64,000 bases of DNA from Pedobacter kyonggii (GCF_004310665.1 NZ_SIXF01000005.1:186001-250000); one strand, 5' to 3'; shown: positions 51,496 to 61,388, numbered from the stretch's first letter. Notes: generated by a model from the letters alone, not told the origin. Numbers and translations are program-made.

Positions 51496-52788
51496 ATGTA
51501 CAAAAGAATAAATTATATTGCAGCCATACTCGTTCTAGTTTGTGGTTTAAGTGCTCAGGCACAGGTTACCACTTCATCACCATATTCAAGATATGGACTT
51601 GGAAATATAAAGGGATCTTTGTTGCCCCAGCTTAGGGCAATGGGTGGAATTTCTACCGCAGTAGGTAAAGTAACAGGGTTCAATTATATTAATATGCAAA
51701 ACCCTGCATCTTACGCCGGAATAACTTTAACTACCATTGATGTGGGAATGAGCGCTGGTTTAACCAATCTTTCGCGAAACAATTTAAGCGAAACGAGTTT
51801 CAATTCTACTTTTAGTCATTTGGCATTTGCCGCTCCGGTTACCAAAAGATCGGCCTTGAGTTTTGGTATTTTGCCTTACTCAGATTTGGGTTATTCTTAC
51901 AGAAACACCACCAAAGTTGATACAACCACTTTATACCAGCTTTATGAAGGCGAAGGCGGCTTATCAAAAGCTTATTTAGGTTATGGTTATCGTTTTGGCG
52001 ATCATTTAAGAATTGGGGGTAACTTAGAATATATTTTTGGTAACCTCCAAACCACCCGGGCTACAGAATTTCAATCGGTAGGGGCTTATAATGCTAAACT
52101 TCAAAATAAAAATAGTGTTGGCGGTATAAATTACTCTTATGGCATACAGTACGATTTTAATATCGGTAAGAAAACAATTATGACCCTGGGGTATTCTGGA
52201 AGCACTTCTGGGAAAATAAATTCAACACAAACTTCTTTTGCTACGTTCTACACAAGAGATCAAAGTGGTAATGAAAACCCTGCAGCCGATACGTTAAATA
52301 TCGCGGATAACGGAAAATCTAATCTTACCTTGCCATTAACGCACAATTTTGGGATCTCTATCCAGCAAAATGATAAGTGGATGATTGGTGCCGATTTTAG
52401 AATGAGTAAATGGGCTGCAACAAGTATCAATAATGTAAATCAAGGTTTGCAAGATAGCTGGGGGGCATCGCTCGGTGGCCAATGGACACCAGATGCATTT
52501 TCTTACAACAGTTATATGAAACGCGTAGATTACCGCCTTGGTGTTAATTACGATAAAACTTATATCAAAATCGGTAATCAGGATATCAAACAAATGGGTG
52601 CATCTTTAGGTTTTGGCTTCCCCTTGCCTACTGCTAACGGTGGTTCAGCATTTTATAAAATCAACTTTACAACCGAGTTCGGACAAAGAGGAACGTTAAG
52701 CGATAATCTTGTTAAAGAGAAGTTTATTAATTTCCACTTAGGCTTTACCTTGAACGATACCTGGTTCCGTAAGTATCGTGTAGACTAA
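51496..52788 (+). CDS. Outer-membrane beta-barrel protein (FadL/porin-like), function unknown
   Basis: Signal peptide ending SAQAQ, then many alternating beta strands with 'SPYSRYGLGNIKG...RAMGGISTA...NPASYAGI', the usual opening of a Bacteroidota FadL/OmpP1-like barrel; the last residue region ends in aromatic-rich 'FHLGFTLNDTWFRKY'. The start at 51496 is preferred over 51475, which overlaps coaX. It overlaps lptC by one base. The coupling to lptC makes it a candidate partner in envelope lipid traffic, by inference only. Confidence 0.82.
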   Translation: MYKRINYIAAILVLVCGLSAQAQVTTSSPYSRYGLGNIKGSLLPQLRAMGGISTAVGKVTGFNYINMQNPASYAGITLTTIDVGMSAGLTNLSRNNLSETSFNSTFSHLAFAAPVTKRSALSFGILPYSDLGYSYRNTTKVDTTTLYQLYEGEGGLSKAYLGYGYRFGDHLRIGGNLEYIFGNLQTTRATEFQSVGAYNAKLQNKNSVGGINYSYGIQYDFNIGKKTIMTLGYSGSTSGKINSTQTSFATFYTRDQSGNENPAADTLNIADNGKSNLTLPLTHNFGISIQQNDKWMIGADFRMSKWAATSINNVNQGLQDSWGASLGGQWTPDAFSYNSYMKRVDYRLGVNYDKTYIKIGNQDIKQMGASLGFGFPLPTANGGSAFYKINFTTEFGQRGTLSDNLVKEKFINFHLGFTLNDTWFRKYRVD

Positions 52789-53360
52789 TGAATTTAAGAA
52801 CATTTTTATATGGTCTGTTTCTGGCGTTGCCTTTTTTTCTGGCTTCCTGTGGAGACGACGATCTAAAAAATGCCAGTTCAGTGTCGCCAAATAAAGTAAT
52901 CCTATCAAGGGACCGGACCATCGGTGTCGATATTACTTATAGCGATTCGGCCAGAATTAAGGCTAAAGGTTATGCCCCAATAATGGATAAAGTTACGCCT
53001 AAGAATGGAAGTGCTTATCAGGAGATGATAAAGGGGGTAAATATCGATTTTTATAATCCTAACGGAGCTATTGATGGAAACTTAGTGTGCGATTATGCCA
53101 TTAGGAAAGATAGTGAGCTTAAAACCGAATTTAGGAAAAATGTGGTTGTAAAAAACAGTAAGGGCGATACTTTCTCTTCGCAGGAGCTGATCTGGGATGA
53201 GTCGAAAAAGATTTTTTATTCCAGTCAACGGGTATATGTAAAAGGAGTAGATGGAAGCATTGGCGAAGGCATCAACTTTAAAGCTCCGCAGGATTTTAGT
53301 ACCTATGAAATGGATAGCGGAAACGGTGTGCTGAACATGAAGGAAGGCGTAGCGCCGTAG
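52788..53360 (+). CDS. lptC: LPS export periplasmic protein LptC
   Basis: A 190-residue lipoprotein (lipobox ending FLASC, C21) with a beta-jellyroll of 'ITYSDSARIKAKGYAP...GVNIDFYNPNGAIDGNLVCDYAIRK...VVVKNSKGDTFSSQELIWDESKKIF', the repeating pattern of LptC/YrbK proteins. It carries lipopolysaccharide from the LptBFG transporter across the periplasm. It overlaps the barrel gene (shared A), so translation is coupled. The family in Bacteroidota is usually found right here, before a foldase gene. Confidence 0.9.
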   Translation: MNLRTFLYGLFLALPFFLASCGDDDLKNASSVSPNKVILSRDRTIGVDITYSDSARIKAKGYAPIMDKVTPKNGSAYQEMIKGVNIDFYNPNGAIDGNLVCDYAIRKDSELKTEFRKNVVVKNSKGDTFSSQELIWDESKKIFYSSQRVYVKGVDGSIGEGINFKAPQDFSTYEMDSGNGVLNMKEGVAP

Positions 53361-53628
53361 ACGACGAGATGAGTGAATGATAGCGTTTTGAATGAGCGCA
53401 TGTTTGAATGGCTTTATTCAAATCATTATTCACTGATACACGCATTCAATCATCCAACTCATTATCTAATTCAATCACTCAAAATTCTGTCATTCAAACA
53501 TTAAAAGAGGGCCTGTATTTACTTAAAAATTAAACACTTGATAAATAAAATTTTGTGTTTTCTTTTTTGAGGCAAATTTGTATCTTGCGCCCTCTTAAAA
53601 AAGAACTAAATAAATTTATAATTACAAT
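53361..53628. other. Spacer with ATTCA/TGAAT word tract
   Basis: No gene. The sequence consists of variants of TTGAATG, GAGTGAATG and their complements (CATTCAA, ATTCACT) between about 53375 and 53510. The last 60 bases before ppiD contain a TATCTTGC element near 53580 that may be its promoter. Confidence 0.45.
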
Positions 53629-55713
53629 ATGGGATTAATGACATTTTTGCGTAACCGTGCAGGCTATATTCTAGTTTTTGCCATCGGTTTTGCAATTGTT
53701 GCATTTTTAGTAGGTGATGCAATTAACGTGGGTAAACCTTTTTGGGCAGCAGATCAAAAAGTTGTAGGATCAATTGATGGTAAGGATATCAGTATTGATG
53801 AATTCGGACCAAAGGTTGATCAGGGTGTGAACCAGATGAAACAACAATATGGCGGCAGTGCAAATGCACAGATGACTGCTATGGCTGTTGATCAGGCATG
53901 GAATGCAGAGTTGGCAAAAGTTTTGTTAACTAAAGAGTACGATCGTTTAGGTTTAACAGTCTCTGAAGATGAATTGTTAGATTTATTACAAGGTCAAAAC
54001 CCTAGCCCCCTAATTAAACAATATTTCTCTAATCCTCAGACAGGACAGTTAGATCGTGCTACCTTGATGAACTTTCTAAAATCGAAAGAACCTCAGGCTT
54101 TGCAGCAATCTAATATGTTACAGGAAGAAATTAAAAACCAGGCCCTTCAGACAAAATATTCTAACCTGATCCGTAATTCGGTTTATGTAACTTCTTTAGA
54201 AGCTACTGATGAATATACCAACCGTAATAAACTGGCTAATTTTAAATACGTAAGTTTAGATTATACTTCTATTCCTGATGCTTCTGTTAAATTAACAGAT
54301 GGCGATTATTCGGAATATTATGATCAGAACAAAGCACGTTTCAACAATCCACAAGAAACACGTGCTTTTGAATACGTTACTTTCAGTATCAGTCCAACCA
54401 AAGCAGATTCATTGGCAATCAAAGCTCAGGTAGACAAAATTGCTGCTGATTTCCAGGTGGCTAAAAACGATTCACTTTTCGCAGCCATCAATTCAGACGT
54501 TAAAGTCCCATTTACTTATATCACAAAAGGCAAGTTGGATCCAGCTGTTGATTCGGCAGTATTCGCTTTACCTGCAGGCAGTTTTTATGGTCCGAAATTA
54601 ACAGGTAACTCATACAAAATTGTGAAGGTAGTTTCAACCCGCATCTCTCCTGATTCGGTAAAAGCAAGCCATATTTTAATCGACCCGGCTAAAGTTGGTG
54701 GTGAAGATAAGGCAATAAAACTAGCTGATTCATTAAAAGCATTAATTTTAAAAGGAGCTAACTTTGCAGAACTGGCTAAAAATTACAGTGTAGATGGTTC
54801 GAAAGATCAAGGGGGCGAATTGCCAGCTTTTGCCCGCGGTGCTATGGTACCTGAGTTTGAGAATGCTGCATTTGATGGTAAGACAGGAGATCTTAAAGTA
54901 GTAAAATCTCAGTTTGGATACCATGTGCTTAGAATCGAAAAACAGATCGGTTCATCTAAAGTGGCTAAATTAGCTTACGTAGAAAAAGCATTAAATGCAA
55001 GTAGCAAAACCCAGGCAGCGGCTTACAAAGCAGCAAGTAATTTCTTAACTGATGTGAAAGGTAACGACTTTAGCAAATTTGCTGCACAAAAAGGATTAAA
55101 AGTTGCTGTTGCCGATAAGGTTGCATCCACACAAGGATTTGCAGCTGGATTGGATAATCCACGTAAATTAATTCAAGATGCTTATGCAGCAGATAAAGGT
55201 GATGTATTACCTGAAATTTATACCATGAGCAATGCTTATGTTGTGGCCCGTTTAACTACAATCAGTCCAAAAGGTATTTTATCTTTAGCTGATGTGAAGA
55301 AAGAAATTGAGCCAATGGTAATTAATGCAGTCAAAGCAAAACAATTAAAAGAAAAATTAGCCAACGCAGGTAAAGGAAGTATCGATCAGGTTGCAGCTAA
55401 AGTTGCACGTCCGGTTAATCCAGTACAAAATGTGGTATTTGCTAATCCGGTAATCCCAGGCGTAGCACAGGAAAATGCTTTAGTAGGTAGCGTTTTCGGT
55501 TCACAGCCAGGTAAAGTATCTGCCCCTGTTCAGGGCGAACGTGGTGTTTATGTATTTTCAGTTGATGGATTTACAAATCCTGCACCAATTGCAAATATGT
55601 TTAAACAAAAAGAAAGCATGATGTTAAGTTTAGGACAGCGTTCATTAGGATCGGCTTTCCAGGCTTTACAGGAAAATGCAAAGATAAAAGACAATCGTGT
55701 GAAATTCTATTAA
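53629..55713 (+). CDS. PpiD/SurA-type peptidyl-prolyl isomerase, membrane-anchored
   Basis: A 694-residue foldase: an N-terminal membrane anchor (about residues 12-30), a SurA-like chaperone domain (about 40-330), and a parvulin rotamase domain starting 'KASHILID' at 345 and ending 'FGYHVLRIEKQI' at about 437, followed by a long C-terminal helical part. It helps outer-membrane proteins fold in the periplasm. A terminator follows. The length resembles PpiD (about 620) plus an extra C-terminal section. Confidence 0.92.
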   Translation: MGLMTFLRNRAGYILVFAIGFAIVAFLVGDAINVGKPFWAADQKVVGSIDGKDISIDEFGPKVDQGVNQMKQQYGGSANAQMTAMAVDQAWNAELAKVLLTKEYDRLGLTVSEDELLDLLQGQNPSPLIKQYFSNPQTGQLDRATLMNFLKSKEPQALQQSNMLQEEIKNQALQTKYSNLIRNSVYVTSLEATDEYTNRNKLANFKYVSLDYTSIPDASVKLTDGDYSEYYDQNKARFNNPQETRAFEYVTFSISPTKADSLAIKAQVDKIAADFQVAKNDSLFAAINSDVKVPFTYITKGKLDPAVDSAVFALPAGSFYGPKLTGNSYKIVKVVSTRISPDSVKASHILIDPAKVGGEDKAIKLADSLKALILKGANFAELAKNYSVDGSKDQGGELPAFARGAMVPEFENAAFDGKTGDLKVVKSQFGYHVLRIEKQIGSSKVAKLAYVEKALNASSKTQAAAYKAASNFLTDVKGNDFSKFAAQKGLKVAVADKVASTQGFAAGLDNPRKLIQDAYAADKGDVLPEIYTMSNAYVVARLTTISPKGILSLADVKKEIEPMVINAVKAKQLKEKLANAGKGSIDQVAAKVARPVNPVQNVVFANPVIPGVAQENALVGSVFGSQPGKVSAPVQGERGVYVFSVDGFTNPAPIANMFKQKESMMLSLGQRSLGSAFQALQENAKIKDNRVKFY

Positions 55714-55734
55714 ATAGAAAATACGTAATTTTGT

Positions 55735-55768
55735 AACCGTTCCGATGATTAGTCGGAACGGTTTTTTT
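55735..55768 (+). terminator. Terminator after the PpiD-like gene
   Basis: 11-base arms (AACCGTTCCGA, TCGGAACGGTT) with a 7-base loop, then seven Ts. Confidence 0.9.
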
Positions 55769-55778
55769 ATTTAAGGCC

Positions 55779-56294
55779 ATGGAAATTCAGGAAAACATTA
55801 TTAATAAAGTAGCCAATAGCGGTTTAATTACCTTAAATCTCGAAGATTTTTATCATAAAGGCGAAAGAGTGGTTTATGATATTGTAGACAATCTTTTTTC
55901 TGGGTTAATACTAAGGGAAAAGGATTTTAGAGAGTTTATCAAAAATCACGATTGGGCGCAATATCAGGATAAGAATGTAGCCATTATTTGTTCGGCCGAT
56001 GCAATTGTACCTACATGGGCTTATATGTTGCTGGCCAATAAACTAAAGCCATATGCCAACGAAGTGGTATTTGGCGATTTAAATACATTGGAAGCTGTTT
56101 TATTTACCAAGGCATTGGCTAAAATTAATCCTCAAGATTATGCCAACGAGCGTGTGGTGGTAAAAGGATGTGGAGATATCGATGTTCCGGTTTCAGCCTA
56201 TGTTGAGGTAACCAACCTGCTTACACCGGTAGTTAAAAGCATTATGTTTGGAGAACCCTGCTCTACAGTTCCCGTATATAAAAGAAAAGATTAA
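55779..56294 (+). CDS. DUF2480 family protein
   Basis: A 171-residue cytoplasmic protein, 'NKVANSGLITLNLEDFYHKGERVVYDI' in pattern and 'ICSADAIVPTWAYMLLANKL', that matches DUF2480 throughout. Bacteroidota-specific, function unknown. It starts 10 bases after the end of a terminator and lies upstream of the DUF3108 gene. Confidence 0.93.
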   Translation: MEIQENIINKVANSGLITLNLEDFYHKGERVVYDIVDNLFSGLILREKDFREFIKNHDWAQYQDKNVAIICSADAIVPTWAYMLLANKLKPYANEVVFGDLNTLEAVLFTKALAKINPQDYANERVVVKGCGDIDVPVSAYVEVTNLLTPVVKSIMFGEPCSTVPVYKRKD

Positions 56295-56380
56295 ATTTTG
56301 GTTTGCTTTTTGTATATCTTCATGGGAGAAAGAATTTAACCACATTTTTTAGGAAACAGTTCCTTCCCAACAACACACAA

Positions 56381-57169
56381 ATGAGTACAAAAGCAATGAA
56401 GAAATTATTTATAACCGTCACGGCTGGCTTATGCAGTCTTTTGGCAACGGCTCAGCAACTTCCCCTGAAGAAAGAGGCCGTATTTCAGGAAGGTGAAGTT
56501 TTGCAATATAAATTAAGGTACGGATTTATAACGGCGGCAGAAGCCACGATTAAGGTAGCCAATTCTGATTTAAAGTTTGATAACAAACCCACCTATAAAC
56601 TTACGGTTGATGCGCAGACTTCCGGAACTTTTGATGTGTTTTATAAGATAAGAGATCATTACGATTCGTATATCGATAAAACTGACCTTTTACCTTACTT
56701 CTATCAGGAGAATATCCGTGAGGCCAGTTATAGACGTCAGGATAAGGCACGTTTTACGCAGGATGCAAAGAAAGTAGTTTCGAACAGAGGAACTTTTACA
56801 ACACCGACTAATCAGACTTTTGACCTGGTTTCGGCTTATTATTTTGCCCGGAGCCTGGATATCAGTAAAATCAAGGTTGGTGATAAGTTTAAACTGAACT
56901 ATTTTTTGGGTGATGAAATCTCAGCCTTAGAGGTAGAATATATAGGAAAAGAAACGATTAAGAGTAAGTTGGGGAACATCCGCTGTTTAAAATTTAGTCC
57001 ATCCATTAAGCCAGGAAGGATCTTTAAAAAAGATAGCCGGTTATACCTTTGGGTAACCGATGATGGAAACCGCGTGCCGGTAAAAGCCCAGGTAGAGATA
57101 TTGGTGGGTGCAGTTACCATGGAATTAAAATCGGCCAGTGGACTGAAATATGCTTTAGCAAAAGAATAA
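56381..57169 (+). CDS. Secreted DUF3108 protein
   Basis: The likely start at 56381 (or 56396) gives a signal peptide ending LLATAQ. The mature part is a beta-rich fold with 'FQEGEVLQYKLRYGFITAAEATIKV' and 'GRIFKKDSRLYLWVTDDGNRVPVKAQVEI', characteristic of DUF3108. Periplasmic, function unknown. The far upstream ATG at 56303 would add an unlikely leader. It overlaps the DUF3109 gene by one base, so the two are translationally coupled. Confidence 0.9.
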   Translation: MSTKAMKKLFITVTAGLCSLLATAQQLPLKKEAVFQEGEVLQYKLRYGFITAAEATIKVANSDLKFDNKPTYKLTVDAQTSGTFDVFYKIRDHYDSYIDKTDLLPYFYQENIREASYRRQDKARFTQDAKKVVSNRGTFTTPTNQTFDLVSAYYFARSLDISKIKVGDKFKLNYFLGDEISALEVEYIGKETIKSKLGNIRCLKFSPSIKPGRIFKKDSRLYLWVTDDGNRVPVKAQVEILVGAVTMELKSASGLKYALAKE

Positions 57170-57735
57170 TGATGATAGAAGTTGAACAGGTGCTGGTGCA
57201 CGAAGACGTATTGAAAGAAAACTTTGTTTGTAATTTAAGCAAATGTAAAGGGATCTGTTGTGTGGAAGGTGATTCGGGTGCGCCATTGGACAATGACGAA
57301 AAAGCCATTTTGGAAGAGATTTATCCAAAAATTAAACACCTGTTGAATGAAAAAGGCATTAAGGCTATAGAAGAACAAGGCGTTTACGTGGTGGATGAAG
57401 ATGGCGACCTGACCACTCCTTGTGTCGATAAAAATAAAGAATGTGCTTACGTGCTTTTTGAGGGTGGTATTACCAAGTGTGCCATTGAAAAAGCGTATGA
57501 GCAAGGTATTGTAGATTGGCAGAAGCCGATTTCTTGTCACCTTTACCCTATCCGGATAACCAAATATCCAGAATTTGAGGTGCTAAATTACGACCGCTGG
57601 CACATCTGCCACGATGCTTGTACCTTTGGCCGTGAACTTAAAGTACCAGTTTATAGCTTTTTAAAAGGACCACTAATCCGTAAATACGGTGAAGAGTGGT
57701 ATAAAGAATTAGAAAGTTCTGTGGCGGCGATGTAG
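57169..57735 (+). CDS. DUF3109 family cysteine-rich protein
   Basis: A 188-residue cytoplasmic protein with clustered cysteines: 'CNLSKCKGICC' (about 22-32), 'TPCVDKNKECAY', 'TKCAIEKAYE', 'SCHLYPIRI' and 'ICHDAC'. The pattern is that of DUF3109, related to zinc- or iron-sulfur-binding YkgJ-like proteins. No enzymatic role is known. Start at 57169 or 57172 (ATGATG). Confidence 0.92.
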   Translation: MMIEVEQVLVHEDVLKENFVCNLSKCKGICCVEGDSGAPLDNDEKAILEEIYPKIKHLLNEKGIKAIEEQGVYVVDEDGDLTTPCVDKNKECAYVLFEGGITKCAIEKAYEQGIVDWQKPISCHLYPIRITKYPEFEVLNYDRWHICHDACTFGRELKVPVYSFLKGPLIRKYGEEWYKELESSVAAM

Positions 57736-57922
57736 TTTGTTTTTCTTAAATTTCTATGTTTATTGGCGCAACAGTAAAATCAAATATAAGCTTCATCTAT
57801 GCTTTCCTTGCGTATATCTATTGTGACTGTAAGCTTATCTATTTATGCAAAAGATGCTCATAGAAATTAATTAATTGCTTCTAAATTATTTCGTTCAGTT
57901 TTCAGCTTATGTCAAAATTAAA

Positions 57923-57953
57923 TTGTTTTTTGCCGAAATCTAGCTTACTTTAG
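57923..57953 (+). promoter_or_regulatory. Putative rfb promoter
   Basis: TTG at 57923-57925 and TActTTAG (7 of 8 to TAnnTTTG) at 57946-57953, 20 bases apart, 25 bases before the rfbB start. Confidence 0.45.
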
Positions 57954-57977
57954 CCAATTGAAAAACATTTAATAACT

Positions 57978-59030
57978 GTGAAAAAAATCTTAATCACTGG
58001 TGGTGCAGGCTTTATTGGCTCTCATGTAGTTCGCCGTTTTGTAAATAACTATCCTCAATACGAGATCGTCAATTTAGATAAACTTACCTATGCAGGTAAC
58101 CTGGCTAATTTAACGGATATTGAAAATAAGCCAAATTATAGATTTGTAAAGGAAGACATTACAGATGCTAACGCAATGTTTGATCTGTTTAAAACAGAAA
58201 ATTTCGATGCGGTTATCCACCTAGCAGCAGAGAGCCATGTAGATCGTTCTATTTCTGATCCAACAGCTTTCGTCATCACCAATGTAATTGGGACAGTAAA
58301 TTTATTAAATGCGGCCCGCGAATATTGGAAAGGTGATTACGATAAAAAACGTTTCTATCATGTAAGTACCGATGAGGTTTACGGTGCTTTAGGCGAAGAA
58401 GGTATGTTTACTGAAACAACTGCTTACGATCCGCATAGCCCTTATTCGGCATCAAAGGCGAGTTCAGATCACTTTGTAAGGGCTTACCATGATACTTATG
58501 GCATGGACTGTGTAATTTCTAATTGCTCTAACAACTATGGTTCTCATCATTTTCCCGAAAAATTGATTCCATTAGCCATTAATAATATCAAAAACAACAA
58601 GCCTGTACCCGTTTATGGTAAAGGCGAAAACGTACGCGATTGGTTATGGGTAGAAGACCACGCCAGAGCAATCGATGTAATTTTCCACAATTCGAAAACA
58701 GGAGATACTTACAACATTGGTGGACATAACGAATGGAAAAATATTGATCTGATCAATTTGCTTTGTACCATTATGGACCAAAAACTTGGTCGCGAAGTAG
58801 GAGAATCGGCTAAGCTGATTACCTATGTAACCGACCGCGCAGGTCACGATTTACGCTATGCCATTGATTCGAGTAAATTACAAAATCAATTGGATTGGGT
58901 ACCAAGCTTACAATTTGAAGAAGGCTTGGCCAAAACAGTAGACTGGTATCTACAAAACGAAGATTGGTTAAACAATGTAACCTCAGGCAATTATCAATCT
59001 TATTACGAACAACAATACAGCAGTAAATAA
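57978..59030 (+). CDS. rfbB: dTDP-glucose 4,6-dehydratase
   Basis: A 350-residue extended SDR with GGAGFIGSH at the N-terminus, 'STDEVYG' and the catalytic Tyr-Lys pair in 'YSASKASSDH'. It converts dTDP-glucose to the 4-keto-6-deoxy sugar, the second step of dTDP-rhamnose synthesis. The start is GTG. It overlaps rfbC by one base (TAATG). Confidence 0.96.
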   Translation: MKKILITGGAGFIGSHVVRRFVNNYPQYEIVNLDKLTYAGNLANLTDIENKPNYRFVKEDITDANAMFDLFKTENFDAVIHLAAESHVDRSISDPTAFVITNVIGTVNLLNAAREYWKGDYDKKRFYHVSTDEVYGALGEEGMFTETTAYDPHSPYSASKASSDHFVRAYHDTYGMDCVISNCSNNYGSHHFPEKLIPLAINNIKNNKPVPVYGKGENVRDWLWVEDHARAIDVIFHNSKTGDTYNIGGHNEWKNIDLINLLCTIMDQKLGREVGESAKLITYVTDRAGHDLRYAIDSSKLQNQLDWVPSLQFEEGLAKTVDWYLQNEDWLNNVTSGNYQSYYEQQYSSK

Positions 59031-59578
59031 TGGAAATTGAACAAACAGGATTAAAAGACTGTCTGATTATAAAGCCAAGGGTGTTTGAAGATCCCAGGGG
59101 TTATTTTTTTGAAAGCTTTAATCAAAATACTTTTGAAGAAAAAACAGGTTTATCTGGCAGGTTTGTTCAGGATAACCAATCTTATTCTTCATATGGTGTA
59201 ATTAGAGGTTTACATGCCCAAACCGGTGAATTTGCACAGGCTAAATTGGTTCGTGTAACGAAAGGTGAAGTATTGGATGTTGCCGTAGATGTACGCCCTA
59301 GCTCACCAACTTATGGTAAGCACATTGCGGTGCGTTTAAGTGCGGAGAATAAATTACAGCTGTATATTCCAAGAGGCTTTGTTCATGGCTTTTCTGTATT
59401 GAGTGAAACCGCAGAATTTTTATACAAGTGTGATAATTTTTTCAATAAAGCTTCAGAAACTGGCGTAATTTATAACGATACGGACCTGAATATCGATTGG
59501 TTAATTCCAGAAGAAGATCAAGCTATTTCAGATAAAGACCTTTTTTTAAAACCCTTTTCAGTTTTACAACACATATGA
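59030..59578 (+). CDS. rfbC: dTDP-4-dehydrorhamnose 3,5-epimerase
   Basis: A 182-residue cupin enzyme: 'PRVFEDPRGYFFESFN', 'QSYSSYGVIRGLHAQ' (catalytic His), 'VDVRPSSPTYGKH' and 'FVHGFSVLSETAEF'. It epimerises the keto sugar made by RfbB. It overlaps rfbD by four bases (ATGA-type). Confidence 0.96.
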   Translation: MEIEQTGLKDCLIIKPRVFEDPRGYFFESFNQNTFEEKTGLSGRFVQDNQSYSSYGVIRGLHAQTGEFAQAKLVRVTKGEVLDVAVDVRPSSPTYGKHIAVRLSAENKLQLYIPRGFVHGFSVLSETAEFLYKCDNFFNKASETGVIYNDTDLNIDWLIPEEDQAISDKDLFLKPFSVLQHI

Positions 59579-60438
59579 GCAAAATATTAGTAATTGGCGC
59601 TGGCGGACAGTTAGGCCAGTGCTTAAAGGTGGTTGCGGAGCGAAGAGGAATTACGGAAATTGTTTTTCCAGCGGAGCAGGATGCCAATATTCTAAATGAG
59701 TCTGGTTTGAAAGATCTGTTAGCTGCAGCGCAACCTGCTTTTGTAATTAACTGTGCCGCTTATACTGCTGTAGATAAAGCAGAGGATGAAGTTGAGCTGG
59801 CTAAAGCCATTAATGAAACAGGGGCAGCTTACTTAGCCTCAGCTTGTTTAGTAAATGGGGCAACGCTTATACATGTTTCTACCGATTTCGTTTTCGAAGG
59901 GAATGAGGTTAAATTGTTGAAAGAAGATGATCAAGCTGAACCGATCAATGTTTATGGTGTAACCAAATTAGATGGAGAAGAAGTAGTTGTTTCAACACTG
60001 CCTGCTCACTTCATTATCCGCACCAGCTGGTTGTATTCTGAGTATGCCAACAACTTTGTAAAGACCATGCTTAAACTTGGTGCTGAGCGTGATGAACTGA
60101 ATATCATTGCCGATCAAGTGGGCACACCGACCTACGCGATTGATCTGGCAAATGCCATTTTTGATATTATAAGTTCTTCATCCGCCGCTTATGGCGTTTA
60201 CCATTATAGCAATGAAGGGGTAACCTCATGGTTCGATTTTGCAAAGGCCATTTTTGATATCAGTGAAACAGCGGTTAAAGTGAATCCTATTCCAGGTTCT
60301 GCTTACCCTACCAAAGCTGTCCGGCCAGCATTTTCGGTAATGGACAAAACCAAGATCAAAGAAACTTTTGATATCCAGATTCCATATTGGAGAGATAGTC
60401 TGATAGAGTGTATAAAACAAATTAATAAATTGAAGTAA
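59575..60438 (+). CDS. rfbD: dTDP-4-dehydrorhamnose reductase
   Basis: A 287-residue SDR with 'GAGGQLGQCL' (NADPH-binding), 'INCAAYTAVDKAEDE' and the 'YGVTKLDGE' Tyr-Lys pair. It makes dTDP-L-rhamnose. The spacer to rfbA (66 bases) consists of a short-word tract (AAATCTAA repeats). Confidence 0.95.
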   Translation: MSKILVIGAGGQLGQCLKVVAERRGITEIVFPAEQDANILNESGLKDLLAAAQPAFVINCAAYTAVDKAEDEVELAKAINETGAAYLASACLVNGATLIHVSTDFVFEGNEVKLLKEDDQAEPINVYGVTKLDGEEVVVSTLPAHFIIRTSWLYSEYANNFVKTMLKLGAERDELNIIADQVGTPTYAIDLANAIFDIISSSSAAYGVYHYSNEGVTSWFDFAKAIFDISETAVKVNPIPGSAYPTKAVRPAFSVMDKTKIKETFDIQIPYWRDSLIECIKQINKLK

Positions 60439-60503
60439 TGTAGATTTTAGATAGAGCCATTAACCTCAAATCTAATGTCTAAAATCTCAAATCTAATACT
60501 AAT

Positions 60504-61364
60504 ATGAAAGGTATAATCTTAGCTGGTGGCAGCGGAACCCGTTTGCATCCTTTAACTTTGGCTTGTAGTAAACAGATGATGCCGGTTTACGATAAACCGA
60601 TGATCTATTATCCACTATCTACCTTAATGTTGGCTGGTATAAAGGAAATTCTGATTATCTCTACCCCACACGATCTGCCAAATTTTGAAAAATTATTGGG
60701 TGATGGTGCTTCTTTAGGCTGTAAATTTAGTTATGCAGCACAGGCTGAGCCGAATGGGTTAGCACAGGCTTTCGTTATTGGAGAAGAGTTTATAGGTAAA
60801 GATAAAGTGGCCCTGGTGTTGGGTGATAATATTTTCCATGGCGATGGTATGGCTAAATTATTACAGGCCAGCTCTGACCCTGATGGCGGTGTGGTATTTG
60901 CCTACCAGGTTGCTGATCCTGAACGTTACGGGGTTGTGGAGTTTGATGAAAATAAAAAGGCAATTTCGATAGAAGAAAAACCTGTTCAACCCAAATCAGA
61001 CTACGCAGTACCAGGTTTGTATTTTTATGATAACGAGGTGGTAGAAATTGCCAAAAATATTAAACCTTCACCTCGTGGCGAGTACGAAATTACCGATGTG
61101 AACCGAATCTATCTGGAACGAGGTAAATTAAAGGTAGGCGTATTAAGCCGTGGTACAGCCTGGTTAGATACCGGGACTTTTACCTCTTTAATGCAGGCCG
61201 GGCAATTTGTTCAGATTATTGAAGAAAGACAAGGTTTAAAGATAGGCTGTATTGAAGAAATAGCTTATCGTATGGGCTTTATCGATGAAGAACAGCTTAA
61301 GGCTATTGCTACTCCATTGGTTAAAAGCGGCTATGGTAGTTACCTGTTGAAACAGATTAAATAA
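60504..61364 (+). CDS. rfbA: Glucose-1-phosphate thymidylyltransferase
   Basis: A 286-residue nucleotidyltransferase with '[11 protein letters not shown]', '[15 protein letters not shown]' and '[14 protein letters not shown]'. It makes dTDP-glucose, the first step of the rhamnose pathway. It is the last gene of the B-C-D-A block and is followed by a hairpin terminator. Confidence 0.96.
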   Translation: MKGIILAGGSGTRLHPLTLACSKQMMPVYDKPMIYYPLSTLMLAGIKEILIISTPHDLPNFEKLLGDGASLGCKFSYAAQAEPNGLAQAFVIGEEFIGKDKVALVLGDNIFHGDGMAKLLQASSDPDGGVVFAYQVADPERYGVVEFDENKKAISIEEKPVQPKSDYAVPGLYFYDNEVVEIAKNIKPSPRGEYEITDVNRIYLERGKLKVGVLSRGTAWLDTGTFTSLMQAGQFVQIIEERQGLKIGCIEEIAYRMGFIDEEQLKAIATPLVKSGYGSYLLKQIK

Positions 61365-61388
61365 GAAGTTGGACCTTAGTGTAATAAT

